A stretch of 64,000 bases of DNA from an uncultured Pseudanabaenaceae cyanobacterium (lineage in GTDB: Bacteria; Cyanobacteriota; Cyanobacteriia; PCC-9006; JAAUQQ01): the NCBI GenBank assembly GCA_937949725.1, contig CALECT010000079.1, positions 16,888 to 80,887 on the forward strand. Direction: 5' to 3'. Position numbers and translations under genes: made by a program. The notes beneath the pieces are model-generated. The model worked only from the letters and a program-made list of their open reading frames with translations. It ran no database searches and was not told the DNA's origin. Shown here piece after piece: positions 25,658-35,917 of the stretch; position 1 is the stretch's first letter, and each line of letters begins with the position of its first letter.

Positions 25658-26558
25658 ATTCAGTGAGACCTAAACGTAATGAATGCTCAAGGGATAGACC
25701 AAAGGTCTGTTGAAGCCGGGTCGTATCTGCCACTAGCGAAAATGGATCGCCAGGACGAGTCCGACCAGAAAACTCAATATCAGGGGATTGTTCCAAAATG
25801 TCGCACAATATCTGAACCACATCTCTGACACAGGTTCCTAAACCAGTACCTCCATTAACTAAAGCTAGCGGCGCACTGGCAATCTTACTTGCTGCCACTA
25901 GCAGTGTGACGGCATCTTCTACATAGAGCCAATCCCGAATTTCATCACCAGTCCCCTGCATTTCAAGCCGAGGCGGTTCATGTTGTAAACGGTTACAGAG
26001 ATCCCAAATCAACTGCTTGCATAGTCCAGGTCCGTAAACTGAAAATAAACGAACAACCGCAACCTTAAGACCGAAAGTCTGGGCATAGGACTCACACATT
26101 AGCTCCGCAGATCGTTTGTGAAAGCCATAGGGAGAATAAGGGGTAAAAGGTCCTATTTCGGGGATACGATCCAGGCCCGTATCACCATAGACTGCTGCAC
26201 TCGAGCTAACAACCAAACGAACGTCTGGCACAGCATTTCGAATCCATTCTAAAAGAGCCGACGTAGAAACGACGGAACGCTGAAAGTCTTCGACAGGAGT
26301 CTGAAGAGAGAGGCCAACAGAACTGCCTCCGGCCAAATGGTAAATTGTGTCCGGAGGTCCAGTAAGCTTCAGAAGCTGCTGAAGATTGTGAGCCCCAATG
26401 TCACCGTTAATCCATTGGCTAAGGCCAGACTGTCTAGCAATTTCAGGTGGGAAAGCTCCATGACCAATACCGCCAACGGTACAACCAGCCTGCTCTAAAC
26501 GGATTGCGAGATGACGACCAATGAATCCCTTTGCCCCAGTAACCCAGACCGTACTCAT
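25623..26558 (-). CDS. NAD-dependent epimerase/dehydratase (GalE/RmlD-like)
   Basis: The 311-residue extended SDR has VTGAKGFIGRHL at the N-terminus, HLAGGSSVG, the SSAAVYGDTG Ser motif and YGFHKRSAE with the YxxxK pair. It probably converts a sugar nucleotide for the locus; the precise epimerase or dehydratase reaction cannot be decided. It lies 2 bp after the methyltransferase gene in transcription order and overlaps the family 4 glycosyltransferase. Confidence 0.83.
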   Translation of the reverse strand: MSTVWVTGAKGFIGRHLAIRLEQAGCTVGGIGHGAFPPEIARQSGLSQWINGDIGAHNLQQLLKLTGPPDTIYHLAGGSSVGLSLQTPVEDFQRSVVSTSALLEWIRNAVPDVRLVVSSSAAVYGDTGLDRIPEIGPFTPYSPYGFHKRSAELMCESYAQTFGLKVAVVRLFSVYGPGLCKQLIWDLCNRLQHEPPRLEMQGTGDEIRDWLYVEDAVTLLVAASKIASAPLALVNGGTGLGTCVRDVVQILCDILEQSPDIEFSGRTRPGDPFSLVADTTRLQQTFGLSLEHSLRLGLTEYVNWFKQFHIN

Positions 26559-26560
26559 GG

Positions 26561-27412
26561 CTAGACTCCAGGTTTGTGAGTGACAAAACTATAGAGGCGA
26601 CCCGGTCGTTGGTCAAAGTAGCTCAATGCTTTGAGGAAGAGAGGAAAAGTGCGATCGCCTAGAAAAATCTGGGTTAGTACTGATCCCAATGGCAAACGCC
26701 TGAAACGCTGTTGAAAATCAGATTGAAGCTCTGCATGACTTCGAGGGCCATAGTTGATGATACTTTCGAAGGGCTTGATGATGTGATTGAGACTCAGTCC
26801 TGTCGCTTGAATCGCATCAACATACTGCTTTAATAAGAAAGCATTCTCTCCTCCATAAAGATTATGTAAAGGATGAATATCTAGAAAGATAGGAAGATCT
26901 TTAGGCTTCGAGATAACGTGATCCCTTACAGCAATAAAGACTCCACCCGGTTTAAGAACGCGGTGGATTTCACGGCAGAGTTGATCTAAATCTCGAGCGT
27001 GATGAAGCACTTGGCGTGCGAAGACAAAATCAAAGCTTTTATCCTCAAAAGGGAGCTGTTCACCAAATTCTTGGGTCACCGTAATGGGAAGTTGATTGTC
27101 TTGAGCCAATTTGGCAATTGCCCCCCCACCGACTACAGCACTAGGATCTGGCTCTAAAGCACTAACTTGCCAACCGTCTTTTGCCATAGCATAACTGGAG
27201 ATACCATTGCCTGCTCCAATATCGAGAGCTTCGCCCGGGGAAGGGGGAATCATATTGCGCAAAGCTTGCCATTCTGCACTTTGCCAATAGCGGTCAGCTG
27301 CAACTTGCAAGGGTTGGTCGTAGTAACAGGCCTTAACCAGATCTTGCTGTTCGGGTTGAGCAACCAGCCATTGAACAGCATCCTCCCAACTACAAAATTG
27401 ACTAACGCTCAT
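26561..27412 (-). CDS. Class I SAM-dependent methyltransferase
   Basis: Starting at ATG 27412 gives 283 residues and an 11-bp overlap with the stop of the acetyltransferase gene; the longer frame from 27520 would overlap by 119 bp. The SAM motif [14 protein letters not shown] is followed by [15 protein letters not shown] and [12 protein letters not shown], the Methyltransf_11 pattern. A C-terminal part after residue about 200 is unassigned. Probable O-methylation of a sugar of the repeat, inferred from context only. Confidence 0.83.
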   Translation of the reverse strand: MSVSQFCSWEDAVQWLVAQPEQQDLVKACYYDQPLQVAADRYWQSAEWQALRNMIPPSPGEALDIGAGNGISSYAMAKDGWQVSALEPDPSAVVGGGAIAKLAQDNQLPITVTQEFGEQLPFEDKSFDFVFARQVLHHARDLDQLCREIHRVLKPGGVFIAVRDHVISKPKDLPIFLDIHPLHNLYGGENAFLLKQYVDAIQATGLSLNHIIKPFESIINYGPRSHAELQSDFQQRFRRLPLGSVLTQIFLGDRTFPLFLKALSYFDQRPGRLYSFVTHKPGV

Positions 27413-27977
27413 TAATAGGAATCTCACGTATAGTTTTTGCAGGATTACCGCCCACGATAGTCCATGGGGGAACATCCTTTGTAACGATTGAACCAGCTGC
27501 GACAATTGCACCTTCGCCAACGGTCACGCCTTTCAGAATTGAAGCATTGAACCCAATCCAAGCTTTATCAGAGATGCAGACTGGATGGCATTCGACTGAT
27601 GACCAGTCTTTCTGCCCCACTCGCCAATTCATGACATCATGCTGTCGCTTTGAGAATGAAATACTGTGAGAGTTGTGATCAACGACTGTCACTCCCCAAG
27701 AAATCATAACGTCATCGCCAATTGAGACTTTTTCAGCCGCAACGATATAAGATTTACCAATAAAAGTTCGTTTACCAATATGAATATGTGCGTCAGCTTG
27801 ATCAAAGCATAAGGTCGCTGCCACCATTGAGTCGCATTCGACAGTAAGCGAAGCATTCTGACTACCTCGAACGCGCCATAGGTTAGCGGAAGATGAGGGA
27901 TGAATGTCGAGACAGCTAAATTTTAATTTATAGCGAGCCTTCGGATAAAGGTTTAATACCTTCTTTATAAAAGTCAT
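27402..27977 (-). CDS. Hexapeptide-repeat O-acyltransferase
   Basis: The 191-residue protein is a left-handed beta-helix acetyltransferase: isoleucine-rich hexapeptide repeats run from about 55 to 175 ([59 protein letters not shown]). The catalytic His is in VDHNSH. This matches WcaF/MaaT-like enzymes that acetylate sugars with acetyl-CoA. It precedes and overlaps the methyltransferase gene. Confidence 0.85.
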   Translation of the reverse strand: MTFIKKVLNLYPKARYKLKFSCLDIHPSSSANLWRVRGSQNASLTVECDSMVAATLCFDQADAHIHIGKRTFIGKSYIVAAEKVSIGDDVMISWGVTVVDHNSHSISFSKRQHDVMNWRVGQKDWSSVECHPVCISDKAWIGFNASILKGVTVGEGAIVAAGSIVTKDVPPWTIVGGNPAKTIREIPINER

Positions 27978-28067
27978 AGATCAAATCATAATTATCGAAA
28001 CTATCAATTAATATATTATTTACATTCTATAACTTAGCAGCTCCCAACAAGAATGGGAAGGCATTTT

Positions 28068-28997
28068 CTAGAACGGCATGTTCTTTATTACTTTTTCAAA
28101 TTTACTCCGTAGTATCTTCAGATATTTTATAGCTGGATTGGAGATTTGCTGCTTTACCAAAGCATATTCCTCATTTGAGTAGGTCAGGTCTTGTGGCATT
28201 TCACAATCTGCAAGGTAATAGTTATTTTGCGGTGAAGGCTTCTTTAATTTCCATCGATTGCGGTTCACCCCATGAGTTGCCGTCGAATCAAATCCAATAT
28301 TTTGGACATAGCTTAGAGGGGGAAATAGCGTTAGTCCCCCTTCTTGGAAGACAGACCAATACCAGCGAATCGCCCAGGAATCAATTTTTCCAGACAGCTG
28401 ATCTTGGAGCATTGAAAAATAATCATATGCTCCGTCCAAATCAAATTTTTTCTTTAGATTTTTGTCTTCTTCTAATAATTTCCAGTTAGTTACTTGCGGA
28501 TCAAACTTCTGCCAAGCTCGCTTCCAAGTTGCCCAGCCCCAAGATGAAATAAAAGGCAAAAATAGAGCTTCCGTTCGTTCAGAGAACTCTCTAACAGGAA
28601 ACATATAGCCAGATACTTGCATCACTTTATCTTCATCAACATAGGTGTCCAATGCTTTGTTCATGAAAGCTAGAAATGCAGGTTTAACAATTAGATCATC
28701 TTCCAGGACAATGACTTTCCCATAAGTGTTAACGAGTTGAGTCACTCCTGAAATAATAGAATTAGCTAAACCTTTGTTTTCTGGAGATTCTACGATGTTG
28801 GCTTTTTCTGAAAGCATCGAGCGAACGATAGCGCGTGTCTCATTCACAATCGCTTCGTCTTCTAATCGCTTAGAGCCATCACAGAAAACGTACAGAGTGC
28901 TTTCTTCAAATTCAGGGCATTGCATAAGCGCTGTTAACACCTGCGCTGTATGAGTCGGGCGTTTATATACAAATAAAGCGATTGGAGCTAATGTCAT
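28068..28997 (-). CDS. Glycosyltransferase, GT-A fold (GNT-I-like)
   Basis: The 309-residue protein begins APIALFVYKRPTHT and has VIVLEDDLIVKPAFL, whose EDD is the expected metal- and nucleotide-sugar-binding motif, then WGWATWKRAWQKFD. This is the pattern of sugar transferases related to GNT-I/GT2 found in capsule loci. The family usually adds GlcNAc- or Glc-type sugars, but the donor is not determined. Codon usage is A/T-rich compared with the genes beyond 40 kb. Confidence 0.75.
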   Translation of the reverse strand: MTLAPIALFVYKRPTHTAQVLTALMQCPEFEESTLYVFCDGSKRLEDEAIVNETRAIVRSMLSEKANIVESPENKGLANSIISGVTQLVNTYGKVIVLEDDLIVKPAFLAFMNKALDTYVDEDKVMQVSGYMFPVREFSERTEALFLPFISSWGWATWKRAWQKFDPQVTNWKLLEEDKNLKKKFDLDGAYDYFSMLQDQLSGKIDSWAIRWYWSVFQEGGLTLFPPLSYVQNIGFDSTATHGVNRNRWKLKKPSPQNNYYLADCEMPQDLTYSNEEYALVKQQISNPAIKYLKILRSKFEKVIKNMPF

Positions 28998-29052
28998 TTC
29001 TGGGAATAAACGTCTTCTTATATAAAAGCTGTAGTAATAAGATAGTCAGGGT

Positions 29053-29084
29053 ATCGTGATACTTCTCAATTCAAAGATCACGAT
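29053..29084 (-). other. Hairpin after the 29096-30115 gene
   Basis: An 8-bp inverted repeat ATCGTGAT/ATCACGAT with a 16-nt loop directly after the stop codon, without a clear U-tract. Possible RNA processing or pause site between genes. Confidence 0.35.
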
Positions 29085-29095
29085 GCTATTTATGC

Positions 29096-30115
29096 TTACA
29101 ATGAAGATTCTAGCAAGTCAGCCTCTTCTTTTTTCTGAGTCTCTGGAACTTGAGCTGGGATAAGATTTAATTGCTGAGACAAGTGGAATTTTAGCTTTTT
29201 CTGATCAAAACGGTACTGTCCATCACAAACAACCCACGATCGAAGAGGACGATGATAGAACGGGTCGTATAGCTTCACACCTGATGAGGCCATAGCTGCC
29301 ATATAACTGAATGTACTCCTAGACATCACAAGGATATCGGCCTTCACTAGAGCATGAAATGTCTCAAAGACACATTCGTTTAAGTGAAGGCTGATGGGAA
29401 TCTCAGAAATGCTTTGCGTAATATCTGAGAAGTCTTTAACATTGCCCTGAGAAAAAATTTGTATAGATAATTTTGAATTCAGGTTGGCCGGAACAGCATC
29501 CAGGATGTTCTGTATCAGCTCAATAATAGATTGATTGTCTGTATATCGTTTTGCAAATCGGCCTGTCTTAAGAACATCACCGCGCCGAATATGCAATGCA
29601 AGCTTAAGACCGTTGCTCTCTTTACAGTCGCCTTCAATCTCAGATCTCGTTTTTGGGTTACTACTATACTTCTGAGAGAAAGAAGGCTTTAGGCGAGTAT
29701 AACGATTTGGAAAAACATTAGCGTATTCATGGCAATGCTTTAATGCATATATTGTTTCTGAATTTGGAAACCATGGAATTGCATGTATTCCGGGAAGGGA
29801 AATAACGGATTCAGATACTGGTATCTGTTGCTCTCCAAAGCCTAAATTAAAAAATGATTCCCATTTGGACTCCCATGCAGGGTCATTGTCATAGTTGTGC
29901 TCAATCGTCTGGAATGGCGTATGGAGATAATTAAATCCAAGGGCCTGACAAAATAGCTGAGTTGACAGGACAGATATTGCTTGTGCCCCTGCCCCATCGC
30001 CTTTTCCTCTACAGGTGATGCGTATTTCAGATCGCCTCTTTTGGCTGAGAAAAATATTCCAGAAGATGAGCTTCAGCCAAGTGATGCCTTTGAAGTAAAG
30101 TCTCCGAATCAACAT
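29096..30115 (-). CDS. Putative fucosyltransferase-like glycosyltransferase
   Basis: The 339-residue protein has LALHIRRGDVLKTGRFAKRY in the middle, the HxRRGD motif that binds GDP-fucose in alpha-1,2/1,6-fucosyltransferase-like enzymes, and a later MSRSTFSYMAAMASSGVKLY segment that resembles the C-terminal donor site. N-terminal part is unassigned. A second HxRRGD protein occurs at 34211-35191. The assignment to a fucosyltransferase-type fold is reasonable, the donor is uncertain. Confidence 0.6.
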   Translation of the reverse strand: MLIRRLYFKGITWLKLIFWNIFLSQKRRSEIRITCRGKGDGAGAQAISVLSTQLFCQALGFNYLHTPFQTIEHNYDNDPAWESKWESFFNLGFGEQQIPVSESVISLPGIHAIPWFPNSETIYALKHCHEYANVFPNRYTRLKPSFSQKYSSNPKTRSEIEGDCKESNGLKLALHIRRGDVLKTGRFAKRYTDNQSIIELIQNILDAVPANLNSKLSIQIFSQGNVKDFSDITQSISEIPISLHLNECVFETFHALVKADILVMSRSTFSYMAAMASSGVKLYDPFYHRPLRSWVVCDGQYRFDQKKLKFHLSQQLNLIPAQVPETQKKEEADLLESSL

Positions 30116-30414
30116 AAGCTCTAAAATTTATATAATTCTACTTAGCTAGACTAATTGTTGTCAGAGATTAAGGGTTATCTTGTTTTTAACTATTCTATCA
30201 ACAAGAAAAGATAAACATCATCACCAAGCATCTTATCTGTCAAGCCACTTGGCTCAAAGCCTCTTATAGTGCATCAGGCTACGCTCTCTGGAAGGCGGAG
30301 TAATTACAAATCAAGCTACTAAAAACTCATATTTAATACACAGTATTTATATGAAAAAGTAAAGTGACTTTCTCCAACATATTCTTCTAGTCTTAATAAA
30401 AACCAGAAACAAAG

Positions 30415-31257
30415 CTAAATGCTTAATCCATTAGGGAGACACAAGATGTCACCATTATGGTCAGAACTCACTTCCTTATGAGGCTTCACAGGATTCACAA
30501 TTTTATAAGAATAAGACTCAAAAAAATCAAATACTTCAGCAGCTGACGATCCATTCTTTCTCAACAAATTGTCAGAAATCTCAGACAAAACAATAGGGCG
30601 ATGTTCTTGAATCGTACCTTTAGCTCCATCAAACACTCGCTTCTCAGCACCTTCAACATCTATTTTTACAAAGCCAGGCCGTAAGCCATGAGCTTTCACC
30701 AAGTTGTCTATGGTTTCGCTAGGAACCTTGTGAGTAACGTAGGATTCTTTTGCAATAGAAGGATGCTCCATTACACCAATACTAGAGTATTCCTCCTTGC
30801 CTAATACTGTTCTGATTTCCAATTCCCCTGAAATATCAGATGCAACACCATTATAGGAAATGACTTTTTCTCGAACACCATTGAGAACAATATTTTGTTC
30901 AAGCTTGCCGAAAGCATTGTCTGTCGGCTCAATTGCGAGTACACGAGATGAATGTGAAATCTTTTGTGCCAGCAGAACAGAGTAAAAGCCTACATTTGCT
31001 CCAATATCTACAACATCCTTCTCATGAAGAAGATGCTTCAGACAAGAAGCAACTAAAGCAGGCTCGTAATGACCTTTAATTAATATTCTGCGGAATAATG
31101 TAGATCTTCGATCTATGTAGAAATCACCACAGAACTCACCTACATGAATAACTGGATCATCTCTCAAGATTTCAGACAATTCCTCATACATTTTCCTTCT
31201 AGGAGCGTCATTAGCCCTAACCAAGGCCCGTTTTACTTTATTTAATAACATTTTCAC
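30415..31257 (-). CDS. FkbM family methyltransferase
   Basis: The 280-residue protein has VVDIGANVGFYSVLLAQ (SAM motif I), a VLAIEPTDNAF acidic loop and GFVKIDVEGAEKRVFDG, the FkbM signature. FkbM enzymes O-methylate sugars or polyketides. This is one of three methyltransferases in the locus. It has a 158-bp gap to the downstream gene in transcription order, which includes A/T-rich sequence. Confidence 0.83.
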   Translation of the reverse strand: MKMLLNKVKRALVRANDAPRRKMYEELSEILRDDPVIHVGEFCGDFYIDRRSTLFRRILIKGHYEPALVASCLKHLLHEKDVVDIGANVGFYSVLLAQKISHSSRVLAIEPTDNAFGKLEQNIVLNGVREKVISYNGVASDISGELEIRTVLGKEEYSSIGVMEHPSIAKESYVTHKVPSETIDNLVKAHGLRPGFVKIDVEGAEKRVFDGAKGTIQEHRPIVLSEISDNLLRKNGSSAAEVFDFFESYSYKIVNPVKPHKEVSSDHNGDILCLPNGLSI

Positions 31258-31360
31258 TTCCTAATTGACGAACCCATTAAAAATAATCGTACAAAACCGA
31301 TATATATTTTCTATAACTCATTATAACGATAACACAAAATCTTTTGTATTATCCACAGAG

Positions 31361-32824
31361 TCAGACATTCTTTTTTCGAAATCTTCCTGTATCTATTCCA
31401 CCAGAAAAAATCTTGGCTGCTAAAGCAAATTGGAGACAGGCTAAAGCTATGTGAATTCCTAAAGGCTTTGGGGGGAAGAAAACTGACAGTCCTACTATTA
31501 GGAAGAGTAGCATCGCATCAACTAAGAACCAATTCAAAAACACCATTTTCTTGATTTCAATTTTTTCTAAAACCCGCCATGTTAAAGCTACTAATCCTAT
31601 GAAAGGAATATTTCCAGCGATAGCACCACTTAGTCCCCAAAAGTAACCTCCTAGACCAATAGAAAAGATTGATAAAGCACTGCATAACAAAACTATTTTC
31701 ATCAAAAACACCTCTTCGTTAAGAGCCATGAGTAGATAATAGGAAGAGCTATTTGCAGAGTACAGAGAGTAGATAATCGTCGCAAAAATAAATGCTCCCA
31801 AATATTCAGGTCTATTATTTTCACCTAGGAGAATCTCCATTATTTGCTCTGAGAAGGTAATAATAAGACTACCCAAACCGATTGAAAGAGAAATACTGAT
31901 CAAAGATGAAGTCTTTATCCCAGACAAAATTTCTTCTCTATTAGCAGAAGCATCATTAGCAAGGCGAGAGATTCCAGGAAGACTTGGCTGAACTGCTGCG
32001 GCTGCAATAGCATTTATTTTAGAAGTTACAGTGGTAATTGCGGCATAGATTCCCAAAAAGCTTGGGCCAAGAATTGCACCAATCAAAATTTTATCAACTT
32101 GACTAAACACAACACTTCCCATTGAAGTGAACCAGACTGAAACACTATATTTTAAAATTTCAAAGCACTGCTTACTATCCCAGCTTGGCTTATCAATACG
32201 ATTTGTCGAATCAATCAGCAGCTTAAAGCTTAGTAAGGCATGAATAGAAAAGAATAAAGCAATAATCAAAGATTGACTTTGCATTAACCTGAGAACATTC
32301 ATGTCCATCAGCGCTAGCCAAATCAAGCTACAGTTAGATATGACGATCTGTAGAGTGTTGATTGTATTCGACCAAATGTACTTGCCGTATGACTGTTCTG
32401 TTCCAACAAGTATGCTCTGAACCATTCGAAACCAAACAGCAATACCTCCCCAACGAAAAGTAGGGACTAAAATATCACGCTGAGATTCTGAGAGATTTGG
32501 AAATGAAGAAACAATTTGAGATGCCGCAAGCAAGGTAAGGGCAAGAACAATAGTTGCCACAAATAGCATTGCTATACCGAGAAGGTAAATCATCTTCCAA
32601 GGGTCTGATTCCTTTCCACGACCTAACTCCTTAGACATGAAGAAAGCGGTTGAAGAGCCAAGGCCTCCCTCTGCCAAACCAATTAGCACCAAAGTACTAG
32701 AAACTAAAGTCCAGATGCCATAATCTTCTAGTCCTAAACATCGAATAAGAACTGGAACAGCAATCATTGCTGAGGCCATTCGTAAAGCTATACCGGCCAA
32801 ATTATAGAGTCCATTCTTCAGCAT
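31361..32824 (-). CDS. wzx: Wzx-like oligosaccharide flippase
   Basis: The 487-residue protein is almost wholly hydrophobic, with about twelve to fourteen membrane segments and the N-terminal stretch NLAGIALRMASAMIAVPVLI of the MATE/MOP polysaccharide transporter superfamily. It would flip the undecaprenyl-linked repeat unit to the periplasmic face. It is directly downstream, by 37 bp, of the polymerase gene. Wzx sequences diverge quickly, so symbol assignment is functional only. Confidence 0.82.
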   Translation of the reverse strand: MLKNGLYNLAGIALRMASAMIAVPVLIRCLGLEDYGIWTLVSSTLVLIGLAEGGLGSSTAFFMSKELGRGKESDPWKMIYLLGIAMLFVATIVLALTLLAASQIVSSFPNLSESQRDILVPTFRWGGIAVWFRMVQSILVGTEQSYGKYIWSNTINTLQIVISNCSLIWLALMDMNVLRLMQSQSLIIALFFSIHALLSFKLLIDSTNRIDKPSWDSKQCFEILKYSVSVWFTSMGSVVFSQVDKILIGAILGPSFLGIYAAITTVTSKINAIAAAAVQPSLPGISRLANDASANREEILSGIKTSSLISISLSIGLGSLIITFSEQIMEILLGENNRPEYLGAFIFATIIYSLYSANSSSYYLLMALNEEVFLMKIVLLCSALSIFSIGLGGYFWGLSGAIAGNIPFIGLVALTWRVLEKIEIKKMVFLNWFLVDAMLLFLIVGLSVFFPPKPLGIHIALACLQFALAAKIFSGGIDTGRFRKKNV

Positions 32825-32861
32825 TCGCGAATACCTAGTCGGGGAATTTAGAAGTGAAGCA

Positions 32862-34151
32862 CTAAGTAAGGGCAGTCGAAGAGATCTCTTTTTGATGCTT
32901 CTTAGTATGAGATGAAAGTGTCAAGGCAATTACCGAAAACAATAAATACCAAAACGTGTACGATGCATTCAACGAGCCAGAAAACATAGAGCCCACAGAG
33001 CGCTCAATGAAAAGCAACCCAACCCAACCCCATGCTTGGTTAGGCCCAGTAAGAGAGCGAACTGATAGAACAAAGCCTCTAAACATTAGCCACGTAAACA
33101 ATATGCCGCCTAAGATACCCAATGGCAGAAATCCTTCTAAGAAAAGATTATGGGGATAGCCATGCCCAGGCATCTCAACACCAGTTCCTACAAGGGGGTT
33201 TTGCAAAATTAGTCGCAGTGCTAAAGAGTACAAATTAGCTCTGCCTAAACCATTTTCATTAGCCTCAAGCTCATCTCCCAATGCGAACAAGCGTTCAAAA
33301 AAGCTAGTGCCATATGAAGAGGAGAAAACAGTCCCTGCAACAGCACTTAAAACTATAATTAAAAGCAATAAGAAAGTTCTAAAATTTCGCTTTCCCTGTC
33401 GAATTATTAAGATAAAGACGCTACTCAAAAGCGCTAAAAAAGGCCCTCTGGAAGATGCAAGCATCACAACAATTACCCCGAGCAACATACTTGTTATGCA
33501 AGCAAAACTGAATATCTTCGCTCTTTTCTTAGGTAAGACTCTTCGGTAGTTTAGCCAACCAAATAAACCAAGTAGTGCGAGCGAGGCACCATAATGCCCT
33601 AGACTAATTGGGTTTATTGCGGTTGCTGCTAGCCGACCAGATTGAGCATAAAATCTAGTCTGGCTTGGGTCCATTAACAGAGTCCGAATTCCGATAAAGC
33701 CATGGGCAGCCCATGTCCAGAAAAAATATTTAGGTGATTCAGCTTTGTCCAGGAAAAACATGTTTAACCCTGGAATGATAATAATCAAAAACCAAAATAA
33801 CCAATAGTCCACAGGCTGCTTAAATAGATTCTCTGGTACGACTAGTGTGTCGTATAGGAGCCTGAGCGAATATGCCGAGACAAATAGCAATAGCAATCGA
33901 ACTATATTTTTTTTAAGCAAAAACGCCAGCTTGTTGACAGATGCCGGTTTTTTTACTCTGGAAACTAAACTAAAGTTATAGAGTAACAACAACAAGCTCA
34001 AACCGAGCGTTATCGCTCGGTAAGGTATTGTCAAAGCTCTCGATGCATCAGCAGAAGGTACAACCGAACCAACAATGCCATACCCAGCAAACGTAAAAAC
34101 AAAGACAAAAACCCTGAGGTTAGTCACTGTGAATAATTTGGTTTTGGCCAT
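32862..34151 (-). CDS. wzy: O-antigen/polysaccharide polymerase or ligase (Wzy-like)
   Basis: The 429-residue protein has about ten to twelve membrane segments and the large periplasmic loop with GTGVEMPGHGYPHNLFLE, the Wzy_C motif of O-antigen ligases and polymerases. Partnering with the flippase downstream and the chain-length kinase at 37618-39993, it should polymerise the repeat. A ligase (WaaL-type) role is possible, but a cyanobacterial exopolysaccharide polymerase is more likely here. Confidence 0.82.
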   Translation of the reverse strand: MAKTKLFTVTNLRVFVFVFTFAGYGIVGSVVPSADASRALTIPYRAITLGLSLLLLLYNFSLVSRVKKPASVNKLAFLLKKNIVRLLLLFVSAYSLRLLYDTLVVPENLFKQPVDYWLFWFLIIIIPGLNMFFLDKAESPKYFFWTWAAHGFIGIRTLLMDPSQTRFYAQSGRLAATAINPISLGHYGASLALLGLFGWLNYRRVLPKKRAKIFSFACITSMLLGVIVVMLASSRGPFLALLSSVFILIIRQGKRNFRTFLLLLIIVLSAVAGTVFSSSYGTSFFERLFALGDELEANENGLGRANLYSLALRLILQNPLVGTGVEMPGHGYPHNLFLEGFLPLGILGGILFTWLMFRGFVLSVRSLTGPNQAWGWVGLLFIERSVGSMFSGSLNASYTFWYLLFSVIALTLSSHTKKHQKEISSTALT

Positions 34152-34210
34152 GTTTTTAATAATGCCTGTCTAAGCAATCTTACCCACAGTCAACTATTGA
34201 ATAGAATTTT

Positions 34211-35191
34211 TTAGTTCGCGACTGCTATGCGCTCTTGGCCCAGGCGATCTTTTATATTTTGGTATAGAAGAGTTGGAAGCTCTTCCTTGGGATTCACCCC
34301 CCCCTCGTAAATCTTAGAACGACTTTCCTCAGCCAAAATAGGCTCATATAGATGAGCTCGATTAGCCGGCCAAATGGTCGGACATTGACCCAAGTAAGTC
34401 GCCCATGCGCTAAAGCTACTGTGGGATGAACCAATGAGTAATTTGCAACGAGACAGCGTAATAAGGTCTGAGATTGCTGAGTTATCTGTAGAAAGAGTTA
34501 CATTTGGGAGTTCCAACAATGGTGCTAATTCCTGAGGATATCCATCCGAAAATACCATTGCTGGAACATCTTGTTGTGCAGCTATCCGTATAGCTTTTAG
34601 CGTTTCTATATACCAATCAAGGTTAGTGTACACATATCGCCGAACTGCAAAATCATCACTATCTTTTGGTTCTTGGAAATCTCCTCTACGAACATGAATT
34701 GCAATGTGAGGAGCAGAACGCGCTAGGACTTGCGATCGTAGTTTGGGTTGCAAATCTTGTAGCAACAGATCTTTTACAAGTAAGTGATGCGCTTTCAATT
34801 CCTGGAAGTAGTCATTCCAAGGAGGCATCTTGTCAAAAACAAAACAGATTGGCTGTGAAAGACCAGGATCTGTCTGTTTTCCAGGTAATGCGGCATTAGC
34901 AAATTCGTTTATAGAAATTGAGGGATTACAGACAATCTTTGGTTTGCGTAAAAGCTGAGTAGTCCAGGAGCGTAGACGCGAAAGATATCTATCTCGAGAG
35001 AAAAAGCCACCATAGAAACGCTTACAGCGCTCTCCTCGCAAATAAGGGCCAATATGAAAACTCTCCCAGGTTGGAGCAATCATAGGAATACTATTAAGCT
35101 CAGCAAAAACAGCTGCTCTTGCCCAGACTAGTAACATATTCCCTAAACCTGCGTGGGGCAGGTTCGCTTTTACAGTTTTTTTAATCGCCAT
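34211..35191 (-). CDS. Fucosyltransferase-like glycosyltransferase (GT11 type)
   Basis: The 326-residue protein opens with KANLPHAGLGNMLLVWARA, the substrate-binding motif typical of GT11-like enzymes, and has IAIHVRRGDFQEP near residue 170 and LLIGSSHSSFSAWATYLGQ near 250. Alpha-1,2-fucosyltransferases share all three. It may transfer fucose or another deoxyhexose to the repeat. Upstream is a small methyltransferase gene; downstream is the polymerase gene. Confidence 0.75.
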   Translation of the reverse strand: MAIKKTVKANLPHAGLGNMLLVWARAAVFAELNSIPMIAPTWESFHIGPYLRGERCKRFYGGFFSRDRYLSRLRSWTTQLLRKPKIVCNPSISINEFANAALPGKQTDPGLSQPICFVFDKMPPWNDYFQELKAHHLLVKDLLLQDLQPKLRSQVLARSAPHIAIHVRRGDFQEPKDSDDFAVRRYVYTNLDWYIETLKAIRIAAQQDVPAMVFSDGYPQELAPLLELPNVTLSTDNSAISDLITLSRCKLLIGSSHSSFSAWATYLGQCPTIWPANRAHLYEPILAEESRSKIYEGGVNPKEELPTLLYQNIKDRLGQERIAVAN

Positions 35192-35227
35192 GACAACCGG
35201 AGAGAACAGAAAAACGGAATACGATGC

Positions 35228-35842
35228 TCATGCGTTTTGCGGGTGACGGAAGACATGAATCTGATCTAGTGCCACATCCACACGATAGCCAGGGAAATAG
35301 TCTTCAATTGCCTTGAACAGAGCAGACTTACTAGGAAATCCAGGCTCAGTTCCAAACAATCTAAAATCATCAATTAAGATGCCAGCCACTTTTTCTCGGA
35401 ATCGAGACAGAATTTTAAGCTCTTCGATCGCAGGTTCAGGCATATCACCGCAAGCAGTGTCTCCCCCAGAGAAATGGCCATCTAGAAAAACAAGTACAGT
35501 TTGATCTGTCTTCTGCAATACAGATTCTAATTTCTCAACAGCATCCCCTTGCAAGACTTCAATGTGAGGATGGCGAGACAAAAAGGATTGTGCCTTGTTG
35601 GCCAAGTCAGGATCCAGCTCAATCGTATAAATAGAGTCAAACACAGATGCACATCTATTTGTTGTGACACCTAGATAAGTTCCAGTCTCAACAAAAGCTT
35701 TAGCTCCTGTTTTGTGCTTTAAGCCTTTAATGGCGCGAAATTTTGTATAGCTATGAGGATTCGAAAACTTGAATGCAGCTAGCTTATAGAGATCGGAGAA
35801 ATGCCCTGCAATGGCCTGAAGCTCACGTCCTTGTTTGTTCAT
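35228..35842 (-). CDS. Class I SAM methyltransferase
   Basis: Starting at ATG 35842, behind AGGAAA with good spacing, gives 204 residues; the longer open frame begins with TTG and has no ribosome site. AFVETGTYLGVTT serves as the SAM motif, and VLVFLDGHFSGGDTACGDMP and GILIDDFRLFG resemble the TylF/Methyltransf_24 group. Likely modifies a sugar of the polysaccharide; substrate unknown. Confidence 0.72.
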   Translation of the reverse strand: MNKQGRELQAIAGHFSDLYKLAAFKFSNPHSYTKFRAIKGLKHKTGAKAFVETGTYLGVTTNRCASVFDSIYTIELDPDLANKAQSFLSRHPHIEVLQGDAVEKLESVLQKTDQTVLVFLDGHFSGGDTACGDMPEPAIEELKILSRFREKVAGILIDDFRLFGTEPGFPSKSALFKAIEDYFPGYRVDVALDQIHVFRHPQNA

Positions 35843-35917
35843 TTCGATTTCCTGTAGGTGAGTTAAATATAAAATATCAGCAAGCAAACATGCCTAAAGA
35901 GAAGCGCACTTGCATAA

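Noticed and set aside
27413..27520. Longer N-terminus for the methyltransferase
   Set aside because: It would overlap the acetyltransferase gene by 119 bp; the ATG at 27412 leaves an 11-bp overlap.
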